A stretch of 64,000 nt of DNA from PALSA-188 sp050746185 (GTDB taxonomy: Bacteria > Acidobacteriota > Terriglobia > Terriglobales > Acidobacteriaceae): positions 1 through 64,000 of the forward strand of contig JBOGLA010000026.1 of assembly GCA_050746185.1 (NCBI GenBank). The letters run 5' to 3'. Each line of letters opens with the position of its first letter. Position 1 is the first letter of the stretch. Positions 35,027 through 43,793 of this stretch are shown here, in pieces. Below the pieces are notes generated by a model. That model worked only from the letters and a program-made list of their open reading frames with translations, did no database searches and had not been told where the DNA came from. A program made the position numbers and the translations under genes.

Positions 35027-37279
35027 TCAGTCTGAGCCGCGTGGATCAGGATGTGGATGAGAGTGAACATATGGATGACCCGCCGCGGACAGAAACGCAG
35101 CGGCGTGAACAGCGACGGCTTTCCCGATAGACCTGGAGCGAACTGCTGCAAGCGTCGCCAGAGTCGTGGCCACGATGTCCTCGAATGGAATGGGTGATGG
35201 GTTACCGGTAAGTAGGGCATTCGCGAACGCCTGGCATTCTCCGCGATGGCCCTTATCCTGGCTGAAACGCGATCCGATAACTTGCTTCCTGCCCTGCCGC
35301 ACCAATTCGAGGCGGCGAAAATCTTCCAGCACTGCCACGGATTTTCCGCCGAAAACTTCGATCCGCTCTTTGGAGCAGGCCCGATCACCGTTAGCAAGAT
35401 AGCTGATCGTCCCCTGCGATCCATTCGCAAACTGAAGCGAAATCACAACATTATCGTTGGAATATTCGCCCCCATTAGGCAGCGCTCGCGCAGACATTTC
35501 GACTGGGGTCGAGCCGGCAATAAATGTTAAGAAATCTATGAAGTGACAGGCTTCTCCCAGTATCCGGCCCCCTTGCTCCGCGTCATTTACCCAGTGATCC
35601 CGCGGAATGTAGCCGGCATTCACCCGATAGGTGAGAGCCAGAGGTTCACGGACTTCACTTATGAAGGTCTTCATCCGTAACGCCATCGGCGCGAACCGCC
35701 GGTTGAATCCGGCCATCAGCAACGGCTTCATGGGAGAACCAAAATAAGCGCGAACGATCCGCGACAGTTCGTCTTCATTCAAGCACAGCGGTTTCTCGCA
35801 GAAGACGTTCTTTCCTTCTTCCAGCGCGGCTATGGTTTGCGCCGCATGCAAATCATGCCGCGTGGCGATCACAACCGTGTTGATGCCGGAATCACGAATG
35901 ATCTGCTCGTCACTATCTGCGGAGTAGGCGAAACCGAATTTGTCGGCCGCGTGTCGTGAATGCAAACCCGTGGCGGCGCAGATTCCAACAAGATTTATCC
36001 CTTTAATCCTCTTTATAGCCGGCAATAATGTTCCGGTCGCAAAGCTGCCCGCACCGAGGAAACCTACACTCACTGAGGTTCCCTTGGAAGACGCAGACGG
36101 AGCCGAAGCGAGGATCTTCGGCGTGACCAGTTCCGGTTTGAGAATCTGTTCTCCATCGTGATCATAAGTAATAACGACCCCGATGCACGACCGCGCCGCG
36201 GCGCTTGACAGGAACTCGTAAGCCGCCTCCGCTTCATCAACGGAGAACCGATGCGTGATCAGAGGCGTCAAATCAAGCTTCCCTTCTGCCAGCAAATGCA
36301 AAAATGCCTCCATGTTTCTGGTCTCGGTCCAGCGAACATAGCCTATGGGATAATCGCGGCCTCTTTGTTCATACGCCGAGTCGTAGCGTCCGGGCCCATA
36401 CGAGCGTGATATGCGGAAATCAAGTTCCTTCTCGTAATACAGTTTTCGCTCAATCTCCATTCCCACGGTTCCAACGGCAACCACCATGCCGCGGTCTCTC
36501 GCGATCTCGCCTGCCAGATTTACGGGATCGCTGCTGGATGTTTCAGCCGTAATCAAAACCGAATCCACGCCGTTGCCGCGTGTCTGTTCGAAGCAGAGCG
36601 CGGCGAAATCTGCGGCGGACGCCGAAGCATCCACCTTCACGCGTCGAGCGAGGTCAACCCGTTCCGGCCGGATATCCATACCGAACACTCTGCAACCCGC
36701 GGCTTTGAGCAATTGCAGTGTCAGTTGCCCTAACAGTCCCAATCCAATTACAGCCACTGTATCGCCGAGCTTAACGGCGGCGGTCCTGATGCCGTGCAGC
36801 GCCACCGCTCCAATGGTGGTGAAGGCAGCCTCCTCGAAGTTCATTACCTCTGGAGGAAGTTTGGCAAGGAGTAATCGAGGCACATTCGCGACTTCCCCAT
36901 GCACCGCATATCCTGCTCCGGCACAGGCAACTCGATCACCGGGGAGAATATCGGTAACATCCGGTGCAATCTCGATCACGGTTCCGGCGCTGCTGTAGCC
37001 CAGTGCGGCGGGAGTATCGAGACGCGATCTAACCGCGCTCACCGCCGAAAAGAGTCCGTCGTGCCGAATTTTGCCCATTACTTCGCGAACCAGGTCAGGA
37101 CGTGCTTTGGCCTTTTGCAACAAACCCTTCCTCGCGAATTCGGCCGACGCACGCTCCGTCCCGGACGAAACCAGCGACGCCGCTACCCGCACCATCACAC
37201 ATCCGGGAAGCAGTTTGGGCCGGGGAACCTCCGCCACTTCAATCTCGCCGGTGTTCGCGCGTTGAAGTACTTGTTTCAT
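35027..37279 (-). CDS. bi-domain oxidoreductase: MDR dehydrogenase fused to Gfo/Idh/MocA
   Basis: A 750-residue fusion. Residues 1-375 are a zinc-type medium-chain dehydrogenase/reductase (GYSSAGTVIEIAPDV, GDRVACAGAGYAVHGE, Rossmann motif in VAVIGLGLLGQL at about 175-186). Residues about 400-750 are a Gfo/Idh/MocA domain (VGFLGAGSFATG at 405-416, FCEKPLCLNEDEL, AGYIPRDHWVNDAEQGGRIL, EACHFIDFL). This architecture recurs in EPS clusters, often beside heparinase-like genes. It presumably oxidises or reduces a sugar intermediate, perhaps a uronate. The ATG overlaps the stop of asnB by four bases. Confidence 0.93.
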   Translation of the reverse strand: MKQVLQRANTGEIEVAEVPRPKLLPGCVMVRVAASLVSSGTERASAEFARKGLLQKAKARPDLVREVMGKIRHDGLFSAVSAVRSRLDTPAALGYSSAGTVIEIAPDVTDILPGDRVACAGAGYAVHGEVANVPRLLLAKLPPEVMNFEEAAFTTIGAVALHGIRTAAVKLGDTVAVIGLGLLGQLTLQLLKAAGCRVFGMDIRPERVDLARRVKVDASASAADFAALCFEQTRGNGVDSVLITAETSSSDPVNLAGEIARDRGMVVAVGTVGMEIERKLYYEKELDFRISRSYGPGRYDSAYEQRGRDYPIGYVRWTETRNMEAFLHLLAEGKLDLTPLITHRFSVDEAEAAYEFLSSAAARSCIGVVITYDHDGEQILKPELVTPKILASAPSASSKGTSVSVGFLGAGSFATGTLLPAIKRIKGINLVGICAATGLHSRHAADKFGFAYSADSDEQIIRDSGINTVVIATRHDLHAAQTIAALEEGKNVFCEKPLCLNEDELSRIVRAYFGSPMKPLLMAGFNRRFAPMALRMKTFISEVREPLALTYRVNAGYIPRDHWVNDAEQGGRILGEACHFIDFLTFIAGSTPVEMSARALPNGGEYSNDNVVISLQFANGSQGTISYLANGDRACSKERIEVFGGKSVAVLEDFRRLELVRQGRKQVIGSRFSQDKGHRGECQAFANALLTGNPSPIPFEDIVATTLATLAAVRSRSIGKAVAVHAAAFLSAAGHPYVHSHPHPDPRGSD

Positions 37280-39276
37280 GCTGTCGCTGCATGCCTCGTC
37301 TCGTAACCGGTTCCCAGGAGTGATTCAGTTTGCTTCGCTGCGGCATCGAGAAATGTCTGCATCCAAACTTCGAGCGTGAGAAACTGCCAAATCTGCATGG
37401 ACCAATCCTGCGTCCCCTGCCGCTGCTCCTCGACGAACTTGCGAATCGCCTCGGGACGGAACAATCCGCGCCGGCGGACTCGCGTTTCGGAAAGCAAATC
37501 ATCCACTATGCCCCGCAAATCGTGAGCCAGCCAGTAGTCCGCCGGCGCGCCAAACCCCGCTTTGGGCTGCCGCAGCACCTCCTCAGGAAGAATACCTTTC
37601 ATCGCCTCGCGGAAAATATACTTCGTAATTGGCCTGAGGGAGCCCTTGAGTTTCAATTCCGGCGGAACGTTCCACGCCACGAATTCCGCAAGTTCACGAT
37701 CGAGGAACGGAACCCGAACTTCCACCGATGACGCCATGCTCATTTTGTCGTTGTAATTCAGGTTGAGGCTGGCCATAAATATTTTGCTGTCTACATACAG
37801 CATTCGATTCAGGAAGTCCGAATCTCGCACCTGATCAAAAGCCGCTTGATGGCATGCAGCCGGATCGGATGCGCCGATTTCTTCGCGAAGCGCCGGAGTG
37901 TACAGTTCGCTCTTCTGAGTTGCATCCAAATAGGTGCAATTCATAATGAAGCTTTCAACCGCTGACAACGAAGCGCTGCGCGCCATTTTCCTGGCCATTC
38001 GTACCCAGCCCTTCGCCGCAGTACCTCGCATTGAGGGCAGACTGTTTACGCTCAATTCGATCACGCCCCGCAAGAGAGCGGGCGTTCTGCGGTAAGCCTC
38101 GCCCCAATAATGCGCTGAATATTTGCGATATCCGGCAAATAGTTCGTCGCCTCCCACTCCCGAAAGCAGTACAGTGGCGTTCTCGCGCGCTTCGCGGCAT
38201 ACCAGGTATGCGGCGATGATCGCCGGATCGGCCGTCGGCTCATCCATGTGCCAGATCAGGCGCGGCAACAGATCGGCCACGTCGGGCTCAACCACAATCC
38301 TATGACTTTCGGCTCCCATCACAGCCGCGGTTCGAGTCGCGACCTCTGGATCATCCAGCGCATTCTCGCCGATCCGATACTTGTCGGGAAAAGTAACCGT
38401 ATATGTCCGAACGGGACGATTTGTGATTTCCGCCATCATGGCGACAATGCTCGAAGAATCCAGCCCCGCGCTCAGAAATGCGCCGACCGGAACATCGCTG
38501 ACCATTTGCGCCTTCACCGAAGCCCGGAATCGCTGGCGAATTTCGTCGGCGAGATCAGCCTCCGAACGCGGATAGTGATGTTTCGCATCCGGAAAAGTAA
38601 GATCCCAATATTTCGAGATCGTCAACTTTCCATCGCGAAATACGGCGGAATGTCCGGCAGGCAACTTGTAAATTCCGCGAAACATTGTTTTCGGATCTGG
38701 AACCCACAAGAAGGTCAGATATTGGTGCAGCGATTCATGATCCATTTCAGCTTCAATGCCCGGGAGTTGCAGCAGAGCTTTAATTTCGGAAGCGAAAGCA
38801 AAACCGCGCCCGTTATGCGCATAATAGAAAGGCTTGATTCCGAAATGATCGCGCGCTAGAAACAGCGTCGGCCGCGCCGCGCGCAGATCGCAAATGGCGA
38901 AAGCGAACATCCCATTCAGCCGCTTCACGCAATCCGGACCCTCATTTTCATAGAGGCGAAGAACTACTTCTGTGTCCGTATGGGAAGAAAACCGATGACC
39001 TTTGCTTTCGAGGGTACGCCGCAGCTCCGCGAAGTTATAAATCTCGCCGTTGTATGTGATCCAAAGGCTGTGGTCCTGATTGCACATGGGCATGTGGCCG
39101 CCGGCGGATAAATCGAGGATGGCCAGCCGCCGGCTCCCCAATCCAATATATGAACCGTCGCCGAGGCGCTTATCCCAAACTCCGACATCATCAGGACCGC
39201 GATGCGTCTGAATCATTGTCATCCGATTCAGCGCCTCCCGGTCTCCGCAATTCATCAATCCGCTGATTCCACACAT
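37276..39276 (-). CDS. asnB: asparagine synthase (glutamine-hydrolysing), EPS-type
   Basis: A 666-residue class II amidotransferase. The glutaminase nucleophile is C2 (MCGISG), with RGPDDVG and the NGEIYNF motif; the synthetase domain has the PP-loop SAGLDSSS and SGVGGDELFAGY, and the C-terminal RVPFLDREL and PKAGFGAP. AsnB-like enzymes in polysaccharide loci can amidate uronic acids rather than aspartate; here it heads an EPS operon and overlaps the next gene by ATGA, so that role is plausible. The 235 bases upstream hold a leader hairpin. Confidence 0.93.
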   Translation of the reverse strand: MCGISGLMNCGDREALNRMTMIQTHRGPDDVGVWDKRLGDGSYIGLGSRRLAILDLSAGGHMPMCNQDHSLWITYNGEIYNFAELRRTLESKGHRFSSHTDTEVVLRLYENEGPDCVKRLNGMFAFAICDLRAARPTLFLARDHFGIKPFYYAHNGRGFAFASEIKALLQLPGIEAEMDHESLHQYLTFLWVPDPKTMFRGIYKLPAGHSAVFRDGKLTISKYWDLTFPDAKHHYPRSEADLADEIRQRFRASVKAQMVSDVPVGAFLSAGLDSSSIVAMMAEITNRPVRTYTVTFPDKYRIGENALDDPEVATRTAAVMGAESHRIVVEPDVADLLPRLIWHMDEPTADPAIIAAYLVCREARENATVLLSGVGGDELFAGYRKYSAHYWGEAYRRTPALLRGVIELSVNSLPSMRGTAAKGWVRMARKMARSASLSAVESFIMNCTYLDATQKSELYTPALREEIGASDPAACHQAAFDQVRDSDFLNRMLYVDSKIFMASLNLNYNDKMSMASSVEVRVPFLDRELAEFVAWNVPPELKLKGSLRPITKYIFREAMKGILPEEVLRQPKAGFGAPADYWLAHDLRGIVDDLLSETRVRRRGLFRPEAIRKFVEEQRQGTQDWSMQIWQFLTLEVWMQTFLDAAAKQTESLLGTGYETRHAATA

Positions 39277-39412
39277 CGCTGCTTCAGGCCTTCTCGTCTC
39301 TGCACTTCGGTAGGGAATGGTCGACGCATTGTCTCAAAATCATTGACTGGCGCAGGATTGAACATCTTACCTCGAATCGGAGAGCAGCATGTCTTCAAAA
39401 TCCCTGGCGCCT

Positions 39413-39439
39413 CATATCTGCCTGAAGTCGGCAGATGTG
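39413..39439. promoter_or_regulatory. hairpin in the leader of the asnB-led EPS operon
   Basis: ATCTGCC (39416-39422) pairs with GGCAGAT (39430-39436) around the loop TGAAGTC, and three further pairs extend the stem. On the minus strand it lies about 140 bases upstream of the asnB start, so it would be in a 5' leader. On the plus strand a run of five T follows at 39443-39448, after a 7-base gap, but no plus-strand gene precedes it. Not matched to a known riboswitch. Confidence 0.35.
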
Positions 39440-39511
39440 GCTCTTTTTCCGTGCACGGTAGTCTTTCGCCGTGGCTTACGGACTGCGGCGATTCCAATCC
39501 TCGAAACAATC

Positions 39512-40897
39512 CTAGATCTGAGTTTCTGACAACGGAAGCCGCACCTGAAAACGGGTGTCGCCGGGTATCGAAGTAACTTGAATATTGCCCCGGTGCTTTC
39601 TCACAATCCGTTGGACAGTGTCCAAGCCCAAGCCGGTTCCTTCGCCGACTCCCTTGGTGGTGAAGAAAGGTTCAAAGATGTGGGATTTTATCTCCGGTGA
39701 AATTCCCGGTCCGTTGTCTCCAATCTCAACCACAACACAACCGTCGTCGCGATAAGTTCGAACTCTGAGGTCGCCCTTTCCCCCCATGGCGTCAATCGCA
39801 TTGTCAATCAGGTTGGTCCAGACCTGATTCAGTTCACTTCCGAATGAGTTCACCAGGAAGGGAACGCGCTGATAGTCGCGCTCCACCGCCACTCCGCGCT
39901 TCAGTTTGTGGTTCAGGATGGTGAGCGTGGTCTCCAGGCTTTTCACGATATCAACGTTTTGCACCGGCGACTGATCCATGTAGGTGTATTCCTTGATAGC
40001 GCGGACCAGGTCGGAGATTCGCGATGTGCTGCTCTCGATTTCGTTCAACAGATTAGCAATCTCCACCGAAGCGGCGATTCTTATCAGGGCGGCGCGGGCA
40101 GTTTCCGCGTCGAGAATCGCAAACAACGACTCCAGCATTTCCGGTTTGACGCTCTTTCGGGCCAGGTCCGCCGCCAATTGCCACAAGTCATTCTGTCCAT
40201 GACTGCGCAGCAGGGAATCCAGTTGTTCCTCGAGATCGCTGGTGGCGAGCGCGTCAGGAGGAGGTTCATCCCGCTGAATGAAAAATGTTTCCAGCTTCTC
40301 GATCTCCGCTTTCTGTGCCGGAGTAAGTTCGCGTCTTCCCAACTCCAGGCTGGCGTTCCTGATCTTCTTAATGATAACGCGCAACTGGCTTGCGGCACGG
40401 TTGGCCGCAGAAGCCGGATTGTTAAGCTCATGCGCCAGGCCCGCCGAAAGCTTCCCCAAACCCGCCAAGCGGTCGCGCTGTTGTTCCAATCGCGTAGTCT
40501 CCCGGATTCTGTCCGACATGAGACCCACCAGGCGCTGGGTCAACTCCGGCATTTTTTGCACCAGATCTGGAAATAGCGAGGCAGGAAATCGCAGGACGCG
40601 GCCGTCCGTCTCCGCTCGCATGCCGACAGTAAAATTCTTCATCCTCGAAAACGGGAGCAACCCGGTGACGTTGCCTGCGCTTACGGTGAATGTGACGGTC
40701 TCGCCGCCAATTTCGCCGCGCCCCTGAAGCTGTCCCTCAAGAACCACAAACATTGCGTCTGCCGGGTCGCCCTGGCGCGTGTAAGTACCGCCGGCCTTGA
40801 CGTGAAGTTCTTGCGATTGGCTGATGAACCAGTTGATCTGGTCGTCAGGTAAACCTGCGAACGCGGGAATGCGAAGTAGTTCCGATTTCTCGACCAT
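39512..40897 (-). CDS. cyclic-nucleotide-binding-domain sensor histidine kinase
   Basis: A 461-residue soluble kinase. N-terminal cNMP-binding fold (about 1-125; IPAFAGLPDDQINWF, AMFVVLEGQLQGRGE), a phospho-acceptor region with H156 in SAGLAHELNNPASA, a long helical insertion (about 175-300), then HATPase_c (about 345-458; NQVWTNLIDNAIDAM, GDNGPGISPEIKSHIF, GEGTGLGLDTVQRI). The HxLNNP motif is of the NtrB/HisKA subfamily. It abuts the receiver/flavoprotein gene by one base, downstream of it in the same operon. The CNB lacks an obvious phosphate-binding arginine cassette, so the ligand may not be cAMP. Confidence 0.9.
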   Translation of the reverse strand: MVEKSELLRIPAFAGLPDDQINWFISQSQELHVKAGGTYTRQGDPADAMFVVLEGQLQGRGEIGGETVTFTVSAGNVTGLLPFSRMKNFTVGMRAETDGRVLRFPASLFPDLVQKMPELTQRLVGLMSDRIRETTRLEQQRDRLAGLGKLSAGLAHELNNPASAANRAASQLRVIIKKIRNASLELGRRELTPAQKAEIEKLETFFIQRDEPPPDALATSDLEEQLDSLLRSHGQNDLWQLAADLARKSVKPEMLESLFAILDAETARAALIRIAASVEIANLLNEIESSTSRISDLVRAIKEYTYMDQSPVQNVDIVKSLETTLTILNHKLKRGVAVERDYQRVPFLVNSFGSELNQVWTNLIDNAIDAMGGKGDLRVRTYRDDGCVVVEIGDNGPGISPEIKSHIFEPFFTTKGVGEGTGLGLDTVQRIVRKHRGNIQVTSIPGDTRFQVRLPLSETQI

Positions 40898-42568
40898 TTA
40901 GACCTTGCTCAAATATTGATGGATGAACTGCACTGCCACCGATCCTTCGCCAACTCCCGAAGCTACGCGTTTGACCGATCCATGCCGCACATCGCCCACG
41001 GCAAAAAGACCGGGAACGTTAGTCTCGAGCAAAAAAGGATCCCGGTCGAGCGTCCATCCTTTCGGATGTTGCCCATCCCGGATAAGATCGGGACCGGTCA
41101 GGACGAATCCGCGCTCGTCGCGTTCCACCACGTCCGCGAGCCAGTCGGTTCGCGGCAGGGCTCCAATAAAGATGAACATTGAAGTTGCCGGAACGCGCTC
41201 GATCTTGCCGGTATCCGAGCACAGCACAGAAATTTCTTCGAGGTGAGATTCGCCGTGCGCTTCAGCCACGCTGCCATGCGGCCAGATCTCAATGTTCGGC
41301 GTCGCCTTGACCTGGTCAATCAAATATTGCGACATGGTGCTGGCAAGAGAATCTCCGCGTACCAGGATGATCACTCGCGTCGCATACTTGGCAAAATTCA
41401 TGGCGGCCTGGCCCGCTGAATTCGCTCCCCCCACCACATAAACCGTTTCGCCCTTGCAGGAGAGAGCCTCGGTTGCGCCGCCTCCATAGTAAATTCCCGC
41501 ACCCTGCAACCGGTCAATGCCCGGAGCCTCCAGGCGCCGCCATTGCACTCCGCTGGCAATCATCAATGCGTGGCAGGAGATTTCGCTTCCATCTGCCAGC
41601 TTGATGATTCGATACGGTCCTTCAATTCGCACGCCCACCGCTTCTTGCGGGGAAAGAATTTCTACTCCGAATCTTTGCGCCTGCACCACCGCCCGCCGCG
41701 CCAGATCGCCGCCGCTGAGGCCGGTCGGAAATCCCAGATAGTTTTCGATGCGCGAACTCATTCCCGCCTGCCCGCCCGGCGCTTCCCGCTCAATCATCAC
41801 TGTGTGCAGGCCTTCCGACGCCCCGTACACAGCGGCGGCGAGGCCCGCCGGGCCTCCGCCAACTATCGCAAGATCGTAAAAGTTCGTTTGCGCGCGGGTG
41901 CGCAACCCTACCTTTTGCGCAACGTCTGACGGCAGGCTCTCCAGAAATTTTGTGCCGTCCGGAAAGAGTACCACCGGCAGTTGAGACGCCTCCGGCCCCA
42001 GAGCTTCCACCAGGCGCTTGGTTTCCGGATCGTTTGCGGAGGCCTCAACATCAATCCATTGATAGGGGACATGGTTGCGCGCGAGAAAATCGCGCAACTC
42101 ATACGAGCGCGGTGACCAGCGGGTGCCCAGCACGCGGATTCCCTCGTACGTGGGACGGTACGAAGCCTGCCAATCGTCGAGCAGGTCATCCAATTGGGGA
42201 TACAGATGGTCGGTAGGAGGGTCCCACGGCTTCAGGAAAAAGTAATTGATGTTGGCCTGGTTGATCGCGCTGATGGCGGCATTGGTGTCAGCGTAAGCGG
42301 TCAGGAGCGCTCGCTTTGCTCCGGGGAAGATGCGCATTCCTTCCTGGAGAAATTCCACGCCGTCCATGCCCGGCATGCGCTGGTCCGCTAGCAGGAGCGC
42401 CACGTTATCGTTGCGAACTTTCAATTGCTTCAGCAGGTCCAGCGCGCGAGCCGGAGAGTCGCTCCCAATCACGCGGTACTCGGCGCCGTACTGGGATCGC
42501 AGGTCGCGCTCAATCGTCCGCAATACGTCCGAGTCGTCGTCAACACTCAGCAGAATTGGTTTCGCCAT
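40898..42568 (-). CDS. response-regulator receiver fused to thioredoxin-reductase-like flavoprotein
   Basis: A 556-residue fusion. Receiver domain (1-130; VDDDSD, phospho-acceptor D62 in LLADQRMPG, Lys in FFLKPWD). A glutaredoxin/thioredoxin-like segment follows (about 145-215; GTRWSPRSYELRDFL, QLPVVLFPDG) in which the CxxC position reads SPRS. Then a TrxR-like FAD/NAD(P)H module (about 228-556; VGGGPAGLAAAVYG, VVGGANSAGQAAMNFA, GLFAVGDVRHGSVKRVA). The redox-active CxxC of true thioredoxin reductases (usually CATC) is absent; only one Cys (ALSC) is near that site. So a disulfide reductase role is doubtful. Operon with the CNB kinase suggests phosphorylation controls a flavin activity. Confidence 0.92.
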   Translation of the reverse strand: MAKPILLSVDDDSDVLRTIERDLRSQYGAEYRVIGSDSPARALDLLKQLKVRNDNVALLLADQRMPGMDGVEFLQEGMRIFPGAKRALLTAYADTNAAISAINQANINYFFLKPWDPPTDHLYPQLDDLLDDWQASYRPTYEGIRVLGTRWSPRSYELRDFLARNHVPYQWIDVEASANDPETKRLVEALGPEASQLPVVLFPDGTKFLESLPSDVAQKVGLRTRAQTNFYDLAIVGGGPAGLAAAVYGASEGLHTVMIEREAPGGQAGMSSRIENYLGFPTGLSGGDLARRAVVQAQRFGVEILSPQEAVGVRIEGPYRIIKLADGSEISCHALMIASGVQWRRLEAPGIDRLQGAGIYYGGGATEALSCKGETVYVVGGANSAGQAAMNFAKYATRVIILVRGDSLASTMSQYLIDQVKATPNIEIWPHGSVAEAHGESHLEEISVLCSDTGKIERVPATSMFIFIGALPRTDWLADVVERDERGFVLTGPDLIRDGQHPKGWTLDRDPFLLETNVPGLFAVGDVRHGSVKRVASGVGEGSVAVQFIHQYLSKV

Positions 42569-43025
42569 ATCGGTGTGCCTGGGTTGAGGTTGAGTTCTAT
42601 GTTCGCGGTTGGTGGTTCGGTTTTCGACTGGTTAGATGTCCGTACTCCCGGCGAGGTCGCGTTTTAAATGCGGCGTCTTTTCATGATTCTGATCATCCCT
42701 CACCGAGCGCAACGACGAATTTGCATTTCGCGTGTGTGGCGCGGGCGCGCTCGCCCGCGATCCTGTAAGAACAGGTGTCTTTGCGTCTTGCGTGGAAGGT
42801 GTCGTTGCATGTTGGCGTAGACTCAGGTGTCCTCACCTGCCAAAAAGGTTGACCATCCAGCCGTACGAAGTGCTGGGCGTGGTGAATCCCGTGGTGGGAC
42901 GGTTTTTGGATGTTAAAAGAATGATTGGACGGACGGCTGGCATTGCGGTGACCGATGACGAAATTGATGAGATTTGGACCTTCGTGGCAGTCGGAGCGCC
43001 GGTTGAGATCAAGGCCATAATGCTT
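42569..43025. other. intergenic stretch with possible short remnant ORF
   Basis: Apart from the repeat at 42735-42839 nothing firm is seen. From a GTG at 42870 to a TAA at 43031 an open frame of 53 codons encodes a protein-like stretch (VKRMIGRTAGIAVTDDEID then GAPVEIKAIMLD). It might be a small gene or a remnant; no family is recognised and no good ribosome binding site precedes it. Confidence 0.3.
42735..42839. repeat. three consecutive small hairpins, first of family A
   Basis: CGCGGGCG-CGCT-CGCCCGCG (42740-42759), CCTGT-AAGA-ACAGG (42762-42775) and CAGGTG-TCCT-CACCTG (42824-42839). The first, with its TGTGGCG lead, resembles the palindromes at 17019-17100 and 57475-57498. Probably dispersed repeat DNA in a gene-poor gap. 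Confidence 0.6.
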
Positions 43026-43046
43026 GACTAAGTCCTAGACTTAGTC
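43026..43046. promoter_or_regulatory. palindromic operator candidate of the Phd/PIN operon
   Basis: Perfect inverted repeat GACTAAGTC (43026-43034) and GACTTAGTC (43038-43046) with a 3-base centre, ending 14 bases before the antitoxin ATG. Position and symmetry suit an autoregulatory binding site of a Phd-type antitoxin. Confidence 0.6.
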
Positions 43047-43060
43047 TACTATCGGAACTA

Positions 43061-43321
43061 ATGGAAGTTAATATTCACGAAGCCAAAACCCATCTTTCGC
43101 GTCTACTGGGACGTGTGGCGATGGGCGAAGAAGTGGTTATCGCCAAAGCCGGAACCCCGGTTGCCAGACTGGTTCCGGTGAAGAAGGGGCTCAAAAAGAG
43201 GGTCTTCGGGAGCGCCAAGGGCGAATTCACCGTGCCTGACGATTTCAACGATCCCGATGCAGAGATCGAGGCCCTGTTTTACGAAGGCGGCCTGTTCCCT
43301 AAAGACCCTTCCCGTAAATGA
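43061..43321 (+). CDS. Phd/YefM-family antitoxin
   Basis: An 86-residue antitoxin. N-terminal Phd fold (MEVNIHEAKTHLSRLLGRV, GEEVVIAKAGTPVARLVPV) for DNA binding, and a C-terminal tail (FGSAKGEFTVPDDFNDP) expected to neutralise the PIN toxin. The stop overlaps the toxin start by ATGA, and a palindrome lies right upstream, consistent with autorepression. Confidence 0.9.
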   Translation: MEVNIHEAKTHLSRLLGRVAMGEEVVIAKAGTPVARLVPVKKGLKKRVFGSAKGEFTVPDDFNDPDAEIEALFYEGGLFPKDPSRK

Positions 43322-43701
43322 GAATGCTCCTTGACACGCGTGCATTCCTATGGGGAATCGCTGGGGACAAGCGCATGTCACAGGACGCGCGCGATATCTT
43401 CGTGGGCCCGAGCAATCTGTCTCTGAGTATCGCCAGCATCTGGGAAATTCTGATTAGAGTGCAACTGGGTAAACTGAAACTTCCCAGGCCAGCCGGCCCC
43501 TACGTCCTCAGCAAATTGGCTGAAAACAGGATCGAAACTTTGCCCATCAATCTAGACCATTTGCTAGCGTTCGAACAGCTTCCCATGCATCATCGCGACC
43601 CGTTCGATCGGATTCTCATCGCGCAATGCATAGGAGAAAACTCGCCGATCATTACGTCAGACCCAGTGTTCAAAAAGTACCCAATCCGGGTAATCTGGTA
43701 G
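43318..43701 (+). CDS. PIN-domain toxin (VapC-like) paired with Phd antitoxin
   Basis: A 127-residue PIN-domain protein. Acidic residues D6 (LLDTRAFLW), E43 (IWEI), D94 or D97 (HHRDPFDR) and D115 (TSDPVF) are present. The usual LLDTHAFLW motif has Arg for His. Start overlaps the antitoxin stop (ATGA), the classic coupled layout. Ribonuclease activity expected, target unknown. Confidence 0.9.
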   Translation: MRMLLDTRAFLWGIAGDKRMSQDARDIFVGPSNLSLSIASIWEILIRVQLGKLKLPRPAGPYVLSKLAENRIETLPINLDHLLAFEQLPMHHRDPFDRILIAQCIGENSPIITSDPVFKKYPIRVIW

Positions 43702-43793
43702 TTCATTCTGTCGCCACAAATGTCGCGCAATTACCGCTCGAGGCTCGCAGCTAATAGATAACGGCTAGGAGCTAAGAGCCAGGAGCTAAAAGC

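Noticed and set aside
40898..42568. true thioredoxin reductase
   Set aside because: The CxxC redox motif is missing, and the receiver fusion and kinase operon point elsewhere, so trxB was not used as a name.
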